From assembly GCA_023428755.1 (NCBI GenBank), contig JAEYWX010000019.1, positions 1 to 64,000 on the forward strand: a stretch of 64,000 nt of DNA. Direction: 5' to 3'. The notes below the pieces were generated by a model, which worked only from the letters and a program-made list of their open reading frames with translations, made no database searches and was not told the origin of the DNA. Each line of letters opens with the position of its first letter. Position 1 is the stretch's first letter. The stretch comes from Bacteroidota bacterium (GTDB taxonomy: Bacteria; Bacteroidota; Bacteroidia; Chitinophagales; Chitinophagaceae). This document shows, in pieces, positions 17,959 through 25,410 of this stretch. The position numbers and the translations under genes were made by a program.

Positions 17959-18495
17959 ATGCGAAAACTGGGCATGGATGAGCTTAACCGCAAATCGGTT
18001 GCTGAATTTAAGGAAGCGGAAAAAAACAAGGTGATTGTGGTGCTGGAAAACATCCGCAGTATGCAGAATGTGGGCAGTGTGTTCCGCTCGGCCGATGCGT
18101 TTTTGGTGGAAGCCGTTTATCTCATTGGCTATACACCGCAACCGCCGCACCGTGATATTCATAAAACGGCATTGGGTGCTACCGAAACGGTGGCATGGAA
18201 ATATTTTGCGACCGCAGCCGAAGCCATGGCAGAACTGAAAGCCAATGGCTACAAACTGTTTGGGATTGAACAGGTGGAAGGAAGTATTCTGCTGCAGGAT
18301 TTTGAAAAAGCCCCCGCTGAAAAAATAGCCCTCATTTTTGGCAACGAAGCCGAAGGGGTGGAACAGGAAACCTTATTGCAATGCGATGGCTGTATTGAAA
18401 TACCACAGTTTGGCAGTAAACATTCGCTCAACATTAGTGTGGCAGCAGGAGTGGTGCTGTGGGAGCTTGTGCGTGGTGTACCAAAGAATAATTAA
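17959..18495 (+). CDS. SpoU/TrmH-family tRNA/rRNA methyltransferase
   Basis: 178 residues, a short SPOUT methyltransferase without an N-terminal substrate-binding domain. Motif 1 is NIRSMQNVGSVFRSADAF (about residues 31-48), motif 2 IALIFGNEAEGV (about 128-139) and motif 3 IPQFGSKHSLNISVAAGVVLWE (split by the trefoil knot). It 2'-O-methylates RNA using SAM; the exact nucleotide is not predictable. MRKLGMDELNRKS matches the usual start of this subfamily, so ATG 17959 is kept although the promoter leaves no leader. Confidence 0.88.
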   Translation: MRKLGMDELNRKSVAEFKEAEKNKVIVVLENIRSMQNVGSVFRSADAFLVEAVYLIGYTPQPPHRDIHKTALGATETVAWKYFATAAEAMAELKANGYKLFGIEQVEGSILLQDFEKAPAEKIALIFGNEAEGVEQETLLQCDGCIEIPQFGSKHSLNISVAAGVVLWELVRGVPKNN

Positions 18496-18504
18496 CTTTA
18501 AAAT

Positions 18505-18717
18505 ATGGAAACAATTGTGATCAATATCCGCAATAAGGAAAAGGGCAAATTACTTCGTGCTTTGCTCAAAGATTTACCTTTTGTTGAGGTGAAGGAACTT
18601 CCTAAAAAGAAAAGTAAGACCAGTAGTGGCGATTTCTTTTTATCGAAGGGTATTTGGAAGGATACATCAATTTCGTTAGCTGAAATTCGTAAAAAAGCAT
18701 GGCAAAGGAAAGTTTAG
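18505..18717 (+). CDS. putative VapB-like antitoxin
   Basis: 70 residues. Small and basic at the C-terminus (LAEIRKKAWQRKV), with a central KKKSKTSSGDFF linker. No clear DNA-binding fold is visible. The role is inferred from position: its 3' end overlaps the start of the PIN-domain toxin gene by 19 bp, the usual antitoxin-first order. The C-terminal ISLAEIRKKAW segment could be the toxin-neutralising helix. It follows the methyltransferase gene by 9 bp and could share its transcript. Confidence 0.7.
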   Translation: METIVINIRNKEKGKLLRALLKDLPFVEVKELPKKKSKTSSGDFFLSKGIWKDTSISLAEIRKKAWQRKV

Positions 18718-19088
18718 TACTGTGTGATTCAAATATATTGATCGATGTTTACCGGGGTAATGAAGAAACAATCAGGCAAGTGAATGAATTAGGGAAAGAT
18801 CGATTTGTTATTTCTGCTGTTACTGCCGCTGAGGTATTGTTTGGTGCAAGAAATAAAACCGAGCACCAAAAAATAAAAAAAGACATTGCCAATATACAAG
18901 TGCTTGAAATAAACGAAGACATTTCTTCTTTGTTTGTTAAACTTGTTTCTGACTACACACTTTCACATAAGCTGGCAATTCCCGACGCTATTATAGCGGC
19001 GACTGCAATTACTTACAAGCTGCCATTGTTTACACATAATCAGAGAGATTTTCGATTTATTACTGGCATAAAATTCTATAAACCATAG
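18699..19088 (+). CDS. PIN-domain ribonuclease toxin, VapC-like
   Basis: 129 residues, a typical PIN domain length. The acidic active-site residues are in place: Asp10 in LCDSNILIDVY, Glu45 in TAAEVLFG, Asp95 in AIPDAIIAATA and Asp116 near the end in HNQRDFRFI. PIN toxins cleave RNA, often initiator tRNA or rRNA, when the antitoxin is lost. Translation is coupled to the upstream small gene by overlap. Confidence 0.88.
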   Translation: MAKESLVLCDSNILIDVYRGNEETIRQVNELGKDRFVISAVTAAEVLFGARNKTEHQKIKKDIANIQVLEINEDISSLFVKLVSDYTLSHKLAIPDAIIAATAITYKLPLFTHNQRDFRFITGIKFYKP

Positions 19089-19097
19089 TGCAATCCG

Positions 19098-20030
19098 ATG
19101 TCCACAGTAAAGAACTATTTATCACTTATTAAATTTTCGCATACCATTTTTGCATTGCCATTTGCATTGATTGGATTTTTTTTGGCACTTCTAAATGAAA
19201 GAGATTTTTATGATGGTAGTCTAACAGCATATCAATACAAAAAGAAAGTACTTGGTATAGATGATGATAGTATTTTATTGAACTATGGGTTAAAATTCGT
19301 CCTCGTTCTCCTCTGCATGGTCTTTGCCCGCAGTGCAGCCATGGCATTCAACCGATATCTCGACAGAAGCTTTGATGCAAAAAATCCACGTACTGCTATT
19401 CGTGAAATACCGGCGGGAATTATTTCGGCCAACAGTGCATTGCTGTTCACCATCGTCAACAGTGTTTTGTTTGTTGCAACAACATTTTTCATCAATACAC
19501 TCTGCTTTGCATTATCGCCTGTGGCGTTGTTGGTGGTGTTGGGTTACAGTTACACCAAACGGTTTACTCCGCTTTGTCATTTGGTGTTAGGATTAGGTTT
19601 ATCGCTGGCGCCTATCGGCGCTTATCTTGCTGTAACAGGTGTGTTTGCTGTATTGCCAATTTTGTTTTCATTTACTGTTTTGTTTTGGGTGAGTGGTTTT
19701 GATATTATTTATGCCTTGCAGGATGAAGAGTTTGATAAGAAATACGAATTGAAATCGATCCCGGCGTGGTTAGGTAAAACAAAAGCGTTGCGTGTATCAG
19801 AAGTATTGCACCTGCTATCGGCTGCCTGTGTGATTGCTGCCGGTGTATATGGTGGTTTTGGCTGGTTGTATTGGATTGGTGTAGTTGTATTCGTTGGTAT
19901 GTTGATCTATCAGCATTCCATTGTAAAACCCAACGACCTCAGCAAAGTGAACATTGCATTTATGACGGCGAACGGCATTGCAAGTGTGGTGTTTGCGGTG
20001 TTTGTGATTGCGGATATATTGGCCCCCTAA
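19098..20030 (+). CDS. UbiA-family prenyltransferase (menaquinone pathway, MqnP/UbiA-like)
   Basis: 310 residues with about eight membrane helices. The first Asp-rich motif is NRYLDRSFD (about residue 85) with the conserved NPRTAIREIPAG following, and the second is YALQDEEFDKKYELKSIP (about 205). The family transfers a polyprenyl chain to an aromatic acceptor; 4-hydroxybenzoate-type members in Bacteroidetes serve menaquinone synthesis, some by the futalosine route. The loop GSLTAYQYKKKVLGIDDDS near residue 40 is an insertion rich in polar residues. The stop codon lies inside a C-rich dispersed repeat, so the last residues (LAP) come from the repeat. Confidence 0.85.
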   Translation: MSTVKNYLSLIKFSHTIFALPFALIGFFLALLNERDFYDGSLTAYQYKKKVLGIDDDSILLNYGLKFVLVLLCMVFARSAAMAFNRYLDRSFDAKNPRTAIREIPAGIISANSALLFTIVNSVLFVATTFFINTLCFALSPVALLVVLGYSYTKRFTPLCHLVLGLGLSLAPIGAYLAVTGVFAVLPILFSFTVLFWVSGFDIIYALQDEEFDKKYELKSIPAWLGKTKALRVSEVLHLLSAACVIAAGVYGGFGWLYWIGVVVFVGMLIYQHSIVKPNDLSKVNIAFMTANGIASVVFAVFVIADILAP

Positions 20031-20142
20031 ATCCCCCAAAGGGGGACTTTTACATTAGTACAAATGATGAACGACAGAATAAACAGATCAACAGTATTAC
20101 TTCAGCAAATCACCTCCCTTTCAGGGGAGGACGGGAGGGGTT
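20021..20142. repeat. C/G-rich dispersed repeat pair between UbiA gene and ruvX
   Basis: Left piece at 20021-20047: a CCCCCTAA start, then CCCCC-AAA-GGGGG able to form a hairpin. Right piece 20110-20142 is an inverted relative (CCTCCCTTTCAGGGGAGG then GGGAGGGG). The left piece carries the UbiA gene stop codon. The right piece ends 1 bp before the ruvX ATG and supplies its only purine-rich upstream sequence. Related pieces occur at 55014, 55270, 57254, 53451 and 6618. Confidence 0.7.
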
Positions 20143-20143
20143 T

Positions 20144-20554
20144 ATGGCTCGTATAATGTGTATCGACTACGGCGGTAAACGCACCGGCATTGCAGTAACT
20201 GATCCCTTGCAGATCATTGCGACCGGTTTAACCACCATCGAAACAAAAAACTTCATTCCTTTTCTCAAAGATTATTTCAGTAAAGAACAGGTGGAGCTGA
20301 TTCTTATTGGCATGCCTACCAATTGGGACGACAGCGACACCCATGCCACACCGTTAGTGAAACGTGCCATTGAACAGCTGAAGAAAAACTTTCCAACCAT
20401 TCCTATTGAAACGGTGGATGAACGATACACCTCTAAAATGGCCAAAGATGCCATGCTCGAAATGGGCTTGAAAAAAAGCCAACGCCGGGATAAAAAACTG
20501 GTGGATGAAATTGCTGCTACTATTATGCTGCAGGAATACCTTGCGAGATTGTAG
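20144..20554 (+). CDS. ruvX: Holliday junction resolvase-like protein RuvX (YqgF)
   Basis: 136 residues from ATG 20144 (MARIMCIDYGGKRTGIAVTD). RNase H-like fold with the catalytic Asp8 in CIDYGGKR, VELILIGMPTNWDD, TVDERYTSKMA (Glu) and the last Asp in KKLVDEIAATIMLQEYL. Family members process pre-16S rRNA 5' ends and resemble resolvases. The frame runs upstream to 19871 but that part lies inside the UbiA gene and a repeat, so it is not translated. Confidence 0.92.
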   Translation: MARIMCIDYGGKRTGIAVTDPLQIIATGLTTIETKNFIPFLKDYFSKEQVELILIGMPTNWDDSDTHATPLVKRAIEQLKKNFPTIPIETVDERYTSKMAKDAMLEMGLKKSQRRDKKLVDEIAATIMLQEYLARL

Positions 20555-20666
20555 ATTTTAGATATACGAATGCAGATTGATTCCTTCGGCTCCAGTGCTT
20601 ATATTTGCAGTTAATTTTTACAGTTGTGGGTATAAATCTGCAACCTGAAATCGTAAATCTGAAATC
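20553..20666. repeat. inverted short-unit array between ruvX and def
   Basis: Left arm GATTTTAGATATACGA / TGCAGATTGAT, right arm TAAATCTGCAACCTG / TCGTAAATCTGAAATCGC. The right arm reverse-complemented repeats the left with a few changes and one insertion. The centre (20585-20630) holds a candidate def promoter. Confidence 0.7.
20577..20607 (+). promoter_or_regulatory. putative def promoter inside the repeat centre
   Basis: TTG 20577-20579 and TATATTTG 20600-20607 with a 20-base spacer. The transcript would begin near 20612 and carry the right repeat arm in its 57-nt leader. Confidence 0.45.
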
Positions 20667-20668
20667 GC

Positions 20669-21247
20669 ATGATTCTTCCCATTGTAGCCTACGGCTTTGA
20701 TGTATTACGGAAAGTGAGCAAAGACATTCCGCCCGATTATCCTGGGCTTGAAAAATTTATTGATGACATGTGGGAAACAATGTACGCCTCCAGTGGTGTT
20801 GGATTAGCCGCTCCGCAGGTGAACAGAGATATCCGTTTGTTTGTGATTGATAGTACACAGATGTTTGCCAATATGGACGAAACAGAAACATTGCTTTATC
20901 CTGATCGTCCCGGTATAAAGCAGGTGTTCATCAATGCGCAGGTAGAAGAATTGCATGGCGATGATTGGTTGTTTAATGAAGGCTGCCTGAGTATTCCGAA
21001 AATACGTGAAGATGTGTATCGTGCCGAAGAAGTGACCATCCGTTACATGGACGAAAACTTTACCGAACAGGTAAAAACGTATGATGGATTAACAGCAAGA
21101 GTAATTCTTCATGAATACGATCACATTGAAGGGAAATTGTTTATTGATTACCTCAAACCGTTGAAGCGTAAATTGCTCAAAGGAAAACTCGATGATATTT
21201 CAAAAGGGAAGGTGAGTGTGGATTATAAGATGGTGTTTCCGAAATAA
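20669..21247 (+). CDS. def: peptide deformylase
   Basis: 192 residues. All three metal/active-site motifs are intact: GVGLAAPQ (about residues 43-50), EGCLSIP (about 108-114) and HEYDHIEG (about 150-157). The enzyme removes the formyl group from nascent N-terminal methionine using Fe2+ or a similar metal. The tail KRKLLKGKLDDISKGKV is typical of the Bacteroidetes type. An outer-membrane-type gene follows after 11 bp and may be cotranscribed. Confidence 0.96.
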   Translation: MILPIVAYGFDVLRKVSKDIPPDYPGLEKFIDDMWETMYASSGVGLAAPQVNRDIRLFVIDSTQMFANMDETETLLYPDRPGIKQVFINAQVEELHGDDWLFNEGCLSIPKIREDVYRAEEVTIRYMDENFTEQVKTYDGLTARVILHEYDHIEGKLFIDYLKPLKRKLLKGKLDDISKGKVSVDYKMVFPK

Positions 21248-21258
21248 GACATTTGACC

Positions 21259-21795
21259 ATGAAAAAACTGCTGTTAGGTATTAATCTTTTGGTCGCATCC
21301 ACTGCTGATGCACAAATTGAAGTGTTGACTGTTTTGAATCCGAAACCAGAATCGAAATATATTGTTGGCTTTGGTGCTATGCTGAAATTTGGTATTCCGG
21401 TGAAGGAAAATGCTGATCAACTAACGATTGAAGCAGGAGTGAAATACATTCCCGAAATTGAATATCCTGAATATTATGGTATTGCATATATCCCTGTAAA
21501 AGTTGGCTATATGTACTCACTCGACAGAAGCGGAACGGGTTTCTATGCAGAGCCGCAGCTTGGTTACAGTGTGTATGGGGCAAGAAGTTACCAGGATATG
21601 AATGGCGTTGATGTTGATGAGATCATTAAAGGACCGGTGAGTGGCCTTAGCTTTGGATATTTGTTTCCTTCTGAAAAAATTGTTCAGCTCGATTTATCAC
21701 TTCGGTACGAGAACGTGTTTTACAAACAGGGATCGGTACATACAATCGGACTACGTCTCAGCAGCCGTTTCCGATTCCGCAACAGAGATTATTAA
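21259..21795 (+). CDS. outer-membrane beta-barrel-like hypothetical protein
   Basis: 178 residues from ATG 21259 (a TTG two codons upstream is less likely). A short signal peptide MKKLLLGINLLVASTADAQ is followed by alternating hydrophobic/aromatic strands (VGFGAMLKFGIPV, IPVKVGYMYSL, GFYAEPQLGYSVYG, IVQLDLSLRYEN) and ends with the aromatic strand HTIGLRLSSRFRF. That pattern suits a small eight-strand barrel in the outer membrane. No specific family or ligand identified. Confidence 0.7.
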   Translation: MKKLLLGINLLVASTADAQIEVLTVLNPKPESKYIVGFGAMLKFGIPVKENADQLTIEAGVKYIPEIEYPEYYGIAYIPVKVGYMYSLDRSGTGFYAEPQLGYSVYGARSYQDMNGVDVDEIIKGPVSGLSFGYLFPSEKIVQLDLSLRYENVFYKQGSVHTIGLRLSSRFRFRNRDY

Positions 21796-21810
21796 TTGTT
21801 ACCGTGATTT

Positions 21811-22923
21811 TTACGCATCATCGCCGGTAATATTCTTTGCCTTTGTATATACTCTCCACTTTTCAATTACCTTTTGCATATCGGTTGCAAGTTCGCTGTC
21901 GAACAGCATGCGCTCTTGCGATTTTGGATGTGTGAAACCTAGTGTTTTTGCATGGAGTGCGTGCCGTGGACAAATCGTGAAGCAATTATCAACAAACTGT
22001 TTGTACTTGGTATAAACAGTTCCTTTTACAATACGGTCGCCGCCATATGTATCATCATTGAATAACGGATGACCGATGTGTTGCATGTGTACACGTATCT
22101 GGTGTGTACGGCCTGTTTCCAATTTACATTCTACCAGCGTGGTGTAACCGAAACGTTCCAGTACGGTGTAATGCGTAATGGCTTCCTTACCATATTCTCC
22201 ATCCGGATATACATCCATGATCTTGCGAAAACGCTGATGCCGGCCCACATGCCCGGTTATGGTTCCACTGTCTTCTTTGATATCACCCCATACCAGTGCC
22301 ACATATTTGCGTTCAACTGTATGGTTAAAAAATTGTTTTGCCAGGTGAACACTTGCCTGTTCGGTTTTCGCCATGATCACCAGGCCGCTAGTGTTTTTAT
22401 CAATGCGGTGAACCATGCCAAAGCGTGGCAATTCATTTTCGGTAAGATCGGGCTTCTGTTGTTGAAAATGCCACAAAGCGCCATTCACCAGAGTGCCGGA
22501 ATAATTACCACAACCCGGATGCATCACCATGCCGGCCACTTTGTTTACCAGCATTACATGATCATCCTCAAATACAATGTTGAGCGGAAGTTCTTCGGCC
22601 TGCAGGTTGGTATCTTCCGGCGATGTATCGGTAAACGTTACAATTTCGTCGCCCGGCTTTACTTTGTAGTTGGCTTTTACAGTTGTATTGTTCACCAGTA
22701 CCAAACCCGTTTCAATACCCCGTTGTACTTTATTGCGGGTGGCACCTTCAATTTTGGTCATTAGAAACTTATCAATACGCAAAGGCTCCTGGCCCTTGGT
22801 AACCACAAAACGCATTTTCTCAAACAGTTCTTCCGAACCATCACCATTCTCCAGTTCACTGTCTTCGTCCAGTAATTCTTCGTCGATCATAGTCTGCAAA
22901 AGTAAGCTGTGCATTTCATCCAT
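21811..22923 (-). CDS. rluD: RluA/RluD-family 23S rRNA pseudouridine synthase
   Basis: 370 residues. An acidic N-terminal extension (about 35 residues, EELLDEDSELENGDGSEE) precedes an S4 RNA-binding domain (LRIDKFLMTKIEGATRNKVQ). The catalytic domain has MVHRIDKNTSGLVIMAKT with the catalytic Asp (about residue 173), then CKLETGRTHQIRVHMQHIGHP. It isomerises uridines in 23S rRNA helix 69 if RluD-like; RluA-type specificity cannot be settled from sequence alone. ATG 22890 is an alternative start. The gene is divergent from lipB with only 25 bp between the starts. Confidence 0.87.
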   Translation of the reverse strand: MDEMHSLLLQTMIDEELLDEDSELENGDGSEELFEKMRFVVTKGQEPLRIDKFLMTKIEGATRNKVQRGIETGLVLVNNTTVKANYKVKPGDEIVTFTDTSPEDTNLQAEELPLNIVFEDDHVMLVNKVAGMVMHPGCGNYSGTLVNGALWHFQQQKPDLTENELPRFGMVHRIDKNTSGLVIMAKTEQASVHLAKQFFNHTVERKYVALVWGDIKEDSGTITGHVGRHQRFRKIMDVYPDGEYGKEAITHYTVLERFGYTTLVECKLETGRTHQIRVHMQHIGHPLFNDDTYGGDRIVKGTVYTKYKQFVDNCFTICPRHALHAKTLGFTHPKSQERMLFDSELATDMQKVIEKWRVYTKAKNITGDDA

Positions 22924-22934
22924 TCAAATGATTG

Positions 22935-22942
22935 TAAATTTG
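22935..22942 (+). promoter_or_regulatory. -7 element of lipB
   Basis: TAAATTTG ends 6 bp before the lipB ATG, predicting a leader of 0-3 nt. It lies inside the 25-bp gap between divergent rluD and lipB. Confidence 0.5.
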
Positions 22943-22948
22943 CAGCCT

Positions 22949-23689
22949 ATGACACAGTTGGTGCAGTTTGAAGACTTAGGAAATATGCCGTACAAACAGG
23001 CATGGGACTACCAGGAACGTTTGTTGAAAAAAAATCTGGACGTAAAAGCTGCCTTAAGAAATGCAGCCGATAGCCGTGAGCCGATAGTTGACAGAGAGCT
23101 TCACTCACAACTCACCACTCACCACTCACTTCTGTTTGTCGAGCATCCCCCTGTGTACACACTCGGCAAAAGCGGTGAAGTAAAAAATATTCTCATCAGC
23201 GAAGAGGAGCGAATTGAAAAAGGGATTGAATATTATCCAACCAACCGTGGCGGCGATATTACGTTTCATGGTCCGCAACAAATTGTAGGTTATCCCATAC
23301 TCGACCTGGAAAAATTTGAAACCGATATTGGCAAATACCTGCGCAAGCTGGAAGAAGTAATTATTTTAACCATGGCCGATTATGGATTGAAAGGGGAGCG
23401 GAGTAAAGGTGAAACAGGTGTGTGGCTCGATCCTGATGTAAAAGGAAAAGAGCGGAAGATCTGTGCGATGGGTGTGCGTTGCAGCCGCTGGGTAACCATG
23501 CATGGCTTTGCCTTCAATGTAAATACGGATTTGAATTATTTCAATTACATCATCCCATGTGGAATTGAAAATAAGGCAGTCACTTCCTTAGAAAAAGAAG
23601 TAGGAGCTCCTGTTGATTTTGAAGAAGCAAAAGAAAATGTAAAGCGAAATTTTGAAAAAGTATTTGATGTGCAATTCGTACACCCCTGA
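22949..23689 (+). CDS. lipB: octanoyl-[ACP]:protein octanoyltransferase
   Basis: 246 residues from ATG 22949 (MTQLVQFEDLG). Conserved parts are VEHPPVYTLGKSG (from about residue 64), NRGGDITFHGPQQIVGYPILDL with the binding-site histidine, ICAMGVRCSRWVTMHGFAFNV (split here only for length) and the catalytic Cys in IPCGIENKAVTS with its lysine. It transfers octanoate from ACP to lipoyl domains, the first step of lipoic acid synthesis. Residues about 39-61 derive from two short-repeat arrays and make the region before VEHPP longer than usual. The longer upstream frame is the shadow of rluD. Confidence 0.93.
   Translation: MTQLVQFEDLGNMPYKQAWDYQERLLKKNLDVKAALRNAADSREPIVDRELHSQLTTHHSLLFVEHPPVYTLGKSGEVKNILISEEERIEKGIEYYPTNRGGDITFHGPQQIVGYPILDLEKFETDIGKYLRKLEEVIILTMADYGLKGERSKGETGVWLDPDVKGKERKICAMGVRCSRWVTMHGFAFNVNTDLNYFNYIIPCGIENKAVTSLEKEVGAPVDFEEAKENVKRNFEKVFDVQFVHP
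23065..23130 (+). repeat. short-unit repeat arrays inside lipB
   Basis: Two in-frame arrays: AGCCGATAGCCGTGAGCCG and then CTCACAACTCACCACTCACC. They encode about residues 39-61, in the poorly conserved segment before VEHPP. The first array uses the same CCGATAG unit as the tract inside hutU. Confidence 0.65.
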
Positions 23690-23695
23690 TGATTG

Positions 23696-24409
23696 TTAAT
23701 AATCACGGGTGATCAGAAATTTATTCTTCTCTTTTAGTTTACCATCTTCGAGCAATTCAAAATGGTACCAGCCTGAACGCATAAAGTTTACTTTGTCAAG
23801 TGTAAGATAGGTCTCTGAAATTTTGGGTATCGTAAACAAAATACTTCCATCTTCTTTCATAAAACGTATGCTGTATTTTTTTGCAGCGGCATCCGGGAGT
23901 TTAATTACCGGATTGCCATCGTTGCCCGTATAAACAAATACAGAAGGTACCCAAACCGGTTTAGGTGGCGGTTGTGGTTTTTCTTCTTTTACCACCACAG
24001 GTTTTTCTTTTGGAGAAACAGCCGGTAGTTTTTGCTCTTTCACTACTTCCGCTATTACTTCCTTTGTAGTATCAATGAATAATTTACGTGATGGGGTGAA
24101 AATATAATTTGTTCCTTCAAACAATACGAAGATGCGGTAGTAGCCGCTATCGTTTTTTGCAGTCTTATCTGTATAGCTGTACGACTTCACATTGGGATTT
24201 GGCACAGAGTGTATTGTGCTGAAGTTCCGCAAGCTGTCTTTTGATCGTTGAATATTGATCTGTGATACATTTTTATAACCACTTACCCAGCTCAAAACGA
24301 TTTCTCCGTTTTTCTTTTTTACTGCACTGAATTCGGGTAAAGTGTCTTTTTGTGCAAAAGCAAAAGAAACAATGGAAAAAAGAAAACAAGTAAGAATAAG
24401 CTTGTGCAT
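23696..24409 (-). CDS. secreted hypothetical protein with FN3-like domain
   Basis: 237 residues. Signal peptide MHKLILTCFLFSIVSFAFAQ. Residues about 25-110 resemble a fibronectin type III fold (EIVLSWVSGYKNVSQINIQRS, SYSYTDKTAKNDSGYYRIFV). A Lys/Pro/Val linker (EKPVVVKEEKPQPPPKPVW) leads to a C-terminal beta domain (YSIRFMKEDGSILFTIPK, GWYHFELLEDGKLKEKNKF). Probably periplasmic or surface associated. No enzymatic motif; function unknown. It is convergent with lipB. Confidence 0.7.
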   Translation of the reverse strand: MHKLILTCFLFSIVSFAFAQKDTLPEFSAVKKKNGEIVLSWVSGYKNVSQINIQRSKDSLRNFSTIHSVPNPNVKSYSYTDKTAKNDSGYYRIFVLFEGTNYIFTPSRKLFIDTTKEVIAEVVKEQKLPAVSPKEKPVVVKEEKPQPPPKPVWVPSVFVYTGNDGNPVIKLPDAAAKKYSIRFMKEDGSILFTIPKISETYLTLDKVNFMRSGWYHFELLEDGKLKEKNKFLITRDY

Positions 24410-24449
24410 GCGTGTAATTATACTGGTTATTTTACAAATATAATGCCGT

Positions 24450-25370
24450 TCAAAATAATAGCTTCCCCGGTGTTACACTCTTGTTGCCTTGCAGCCCTCC
24501 TGAGTGGATGACAAGTACTTTACTATTCGATATAAAAAAATCATTATTGCATAGTGTAATAACTGCCTGGAATAATTTTCCTGTATATATAATATCGGTA
24601 GGAATGGATGTTTTCGTATAAAACAAATTCATAAAATTTATCAGCAGTTCATCATAGCGGGCATATCCCTTACCGGCATAGCCGAACAGAATCATCTGTT
24701 TTGCCTTGCAATCGTGATTGATCAGTTGAAGTAAAAAACCAGCTTGATCTTGTTCTTTTATTTTTAAAGCCGGGATGCCAATTACCGTTTGCCCGGCAGA
24801 TGCTGATGCTGCAACTCCTTTGAATGTTGTGCCAGTTCCAATTGAACAAATGATATGCGAATATTGCTGCACATTCTCTACTGGTTGCAATAGTTCCTTA
24901 CAGCCTTTAAGGCCCGCCTCATTATTTCCGCCTTCAGGTACAAACAGTAAATGAGGATATGTTGCCGCAATTTTCATTACAACATCATTATCTAAAGCAT
25001 ATTCACTACGCCGGACAGGTATCAACTTCATGCCATGCATGGTACAAAACAACAGTGTAGGGTTAAGTGGTTCTGTAATTTCACCACGAATAATGGCCAC
25101 AGATGTAATCCCTTGTTCATGGCAGGCGAAAGCTGTTGCAGCAAGATGATTAGAATAAGCGCCGCCCATTGTAAGTATACCGTGTTTGTTTTCGTCCCTT
25201 ACCTGTTGAAGATTATATTTCAGTTTAAAGTATTTGTTGCCGGAAATAAACGGATGCAACTGATCGAAACGGGCTACCGTAAGCGAACAGTTATTCTTAT
25301 TTGGAAATGATCCATCAATATGCGTGCAGGTAACTCTGAATGGTAACGTTTGCATGATGCTGCGCAACAT
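24450..25370 (-). CDS. PLP-dependent ACC deaminase / D-cysteine desulfhydrase family protein
   Basis: 306 residues of fold-type II. The PLP lysine lies in SGNKYFKLKYN (about residue 49), followed by LTMGGAYSNHLAATAFAC and a phosphate-binding loop ICSIGTGTTFKGVAAS. It is shorter than classical AcdS (about 340). Family members open 1-aminocyclopropane-1-carboxylate or desulfurise D-cysteine; which one applies here cannot be told. ATG 25355 is an equally good start. It is divergent from the nucleotidyltransferase gene with a 40-bp gap. Confidence 0.8.
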   Translation of the reverse strand: MLRSIMQTLPFRVTCTHIDGSFPNKNNCSLTVARFDQLHPFISGNKYFKLKYNLQQVRDENKHGILTMGGAYSNHLAATAFACHEQGITSVAIIRGEITEPLNPTLLFCTMHGMKLIPVRRSEYALDNDVVMKIAATYPHLLFVPEGGNNEAGLKGCKELLQPVENVQQYSHIICSIGTGTTFKGVAASASAGQTVIGIPALKIKEQDQAGFLLQLINHDCKAKQMILFGYAGKGYARYDELLINFMNLFYTKTSIPTDIIYTGKLFQAVITLCNNDFFISNSKVLVIHSGGLQGNKSVTPGKLLF

Positions 25371-25410
25371 TTGTTTCTTATCTTCGCAAACATCAAAAAT
25401 AACTGAATCT

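Noticed and set aside
19871..20143. Upstream extension of the ruvX frame
   Set aside because: It overlaps the UbiA gene out of frame and runs through a repeat; RuvX proteins start at MARIMCIDYG.
22069..22764. Long plus-strand reading frame opposite rluD
   Set aside because: It is the shadow of a well-conserved pseudouridine synthase gene.
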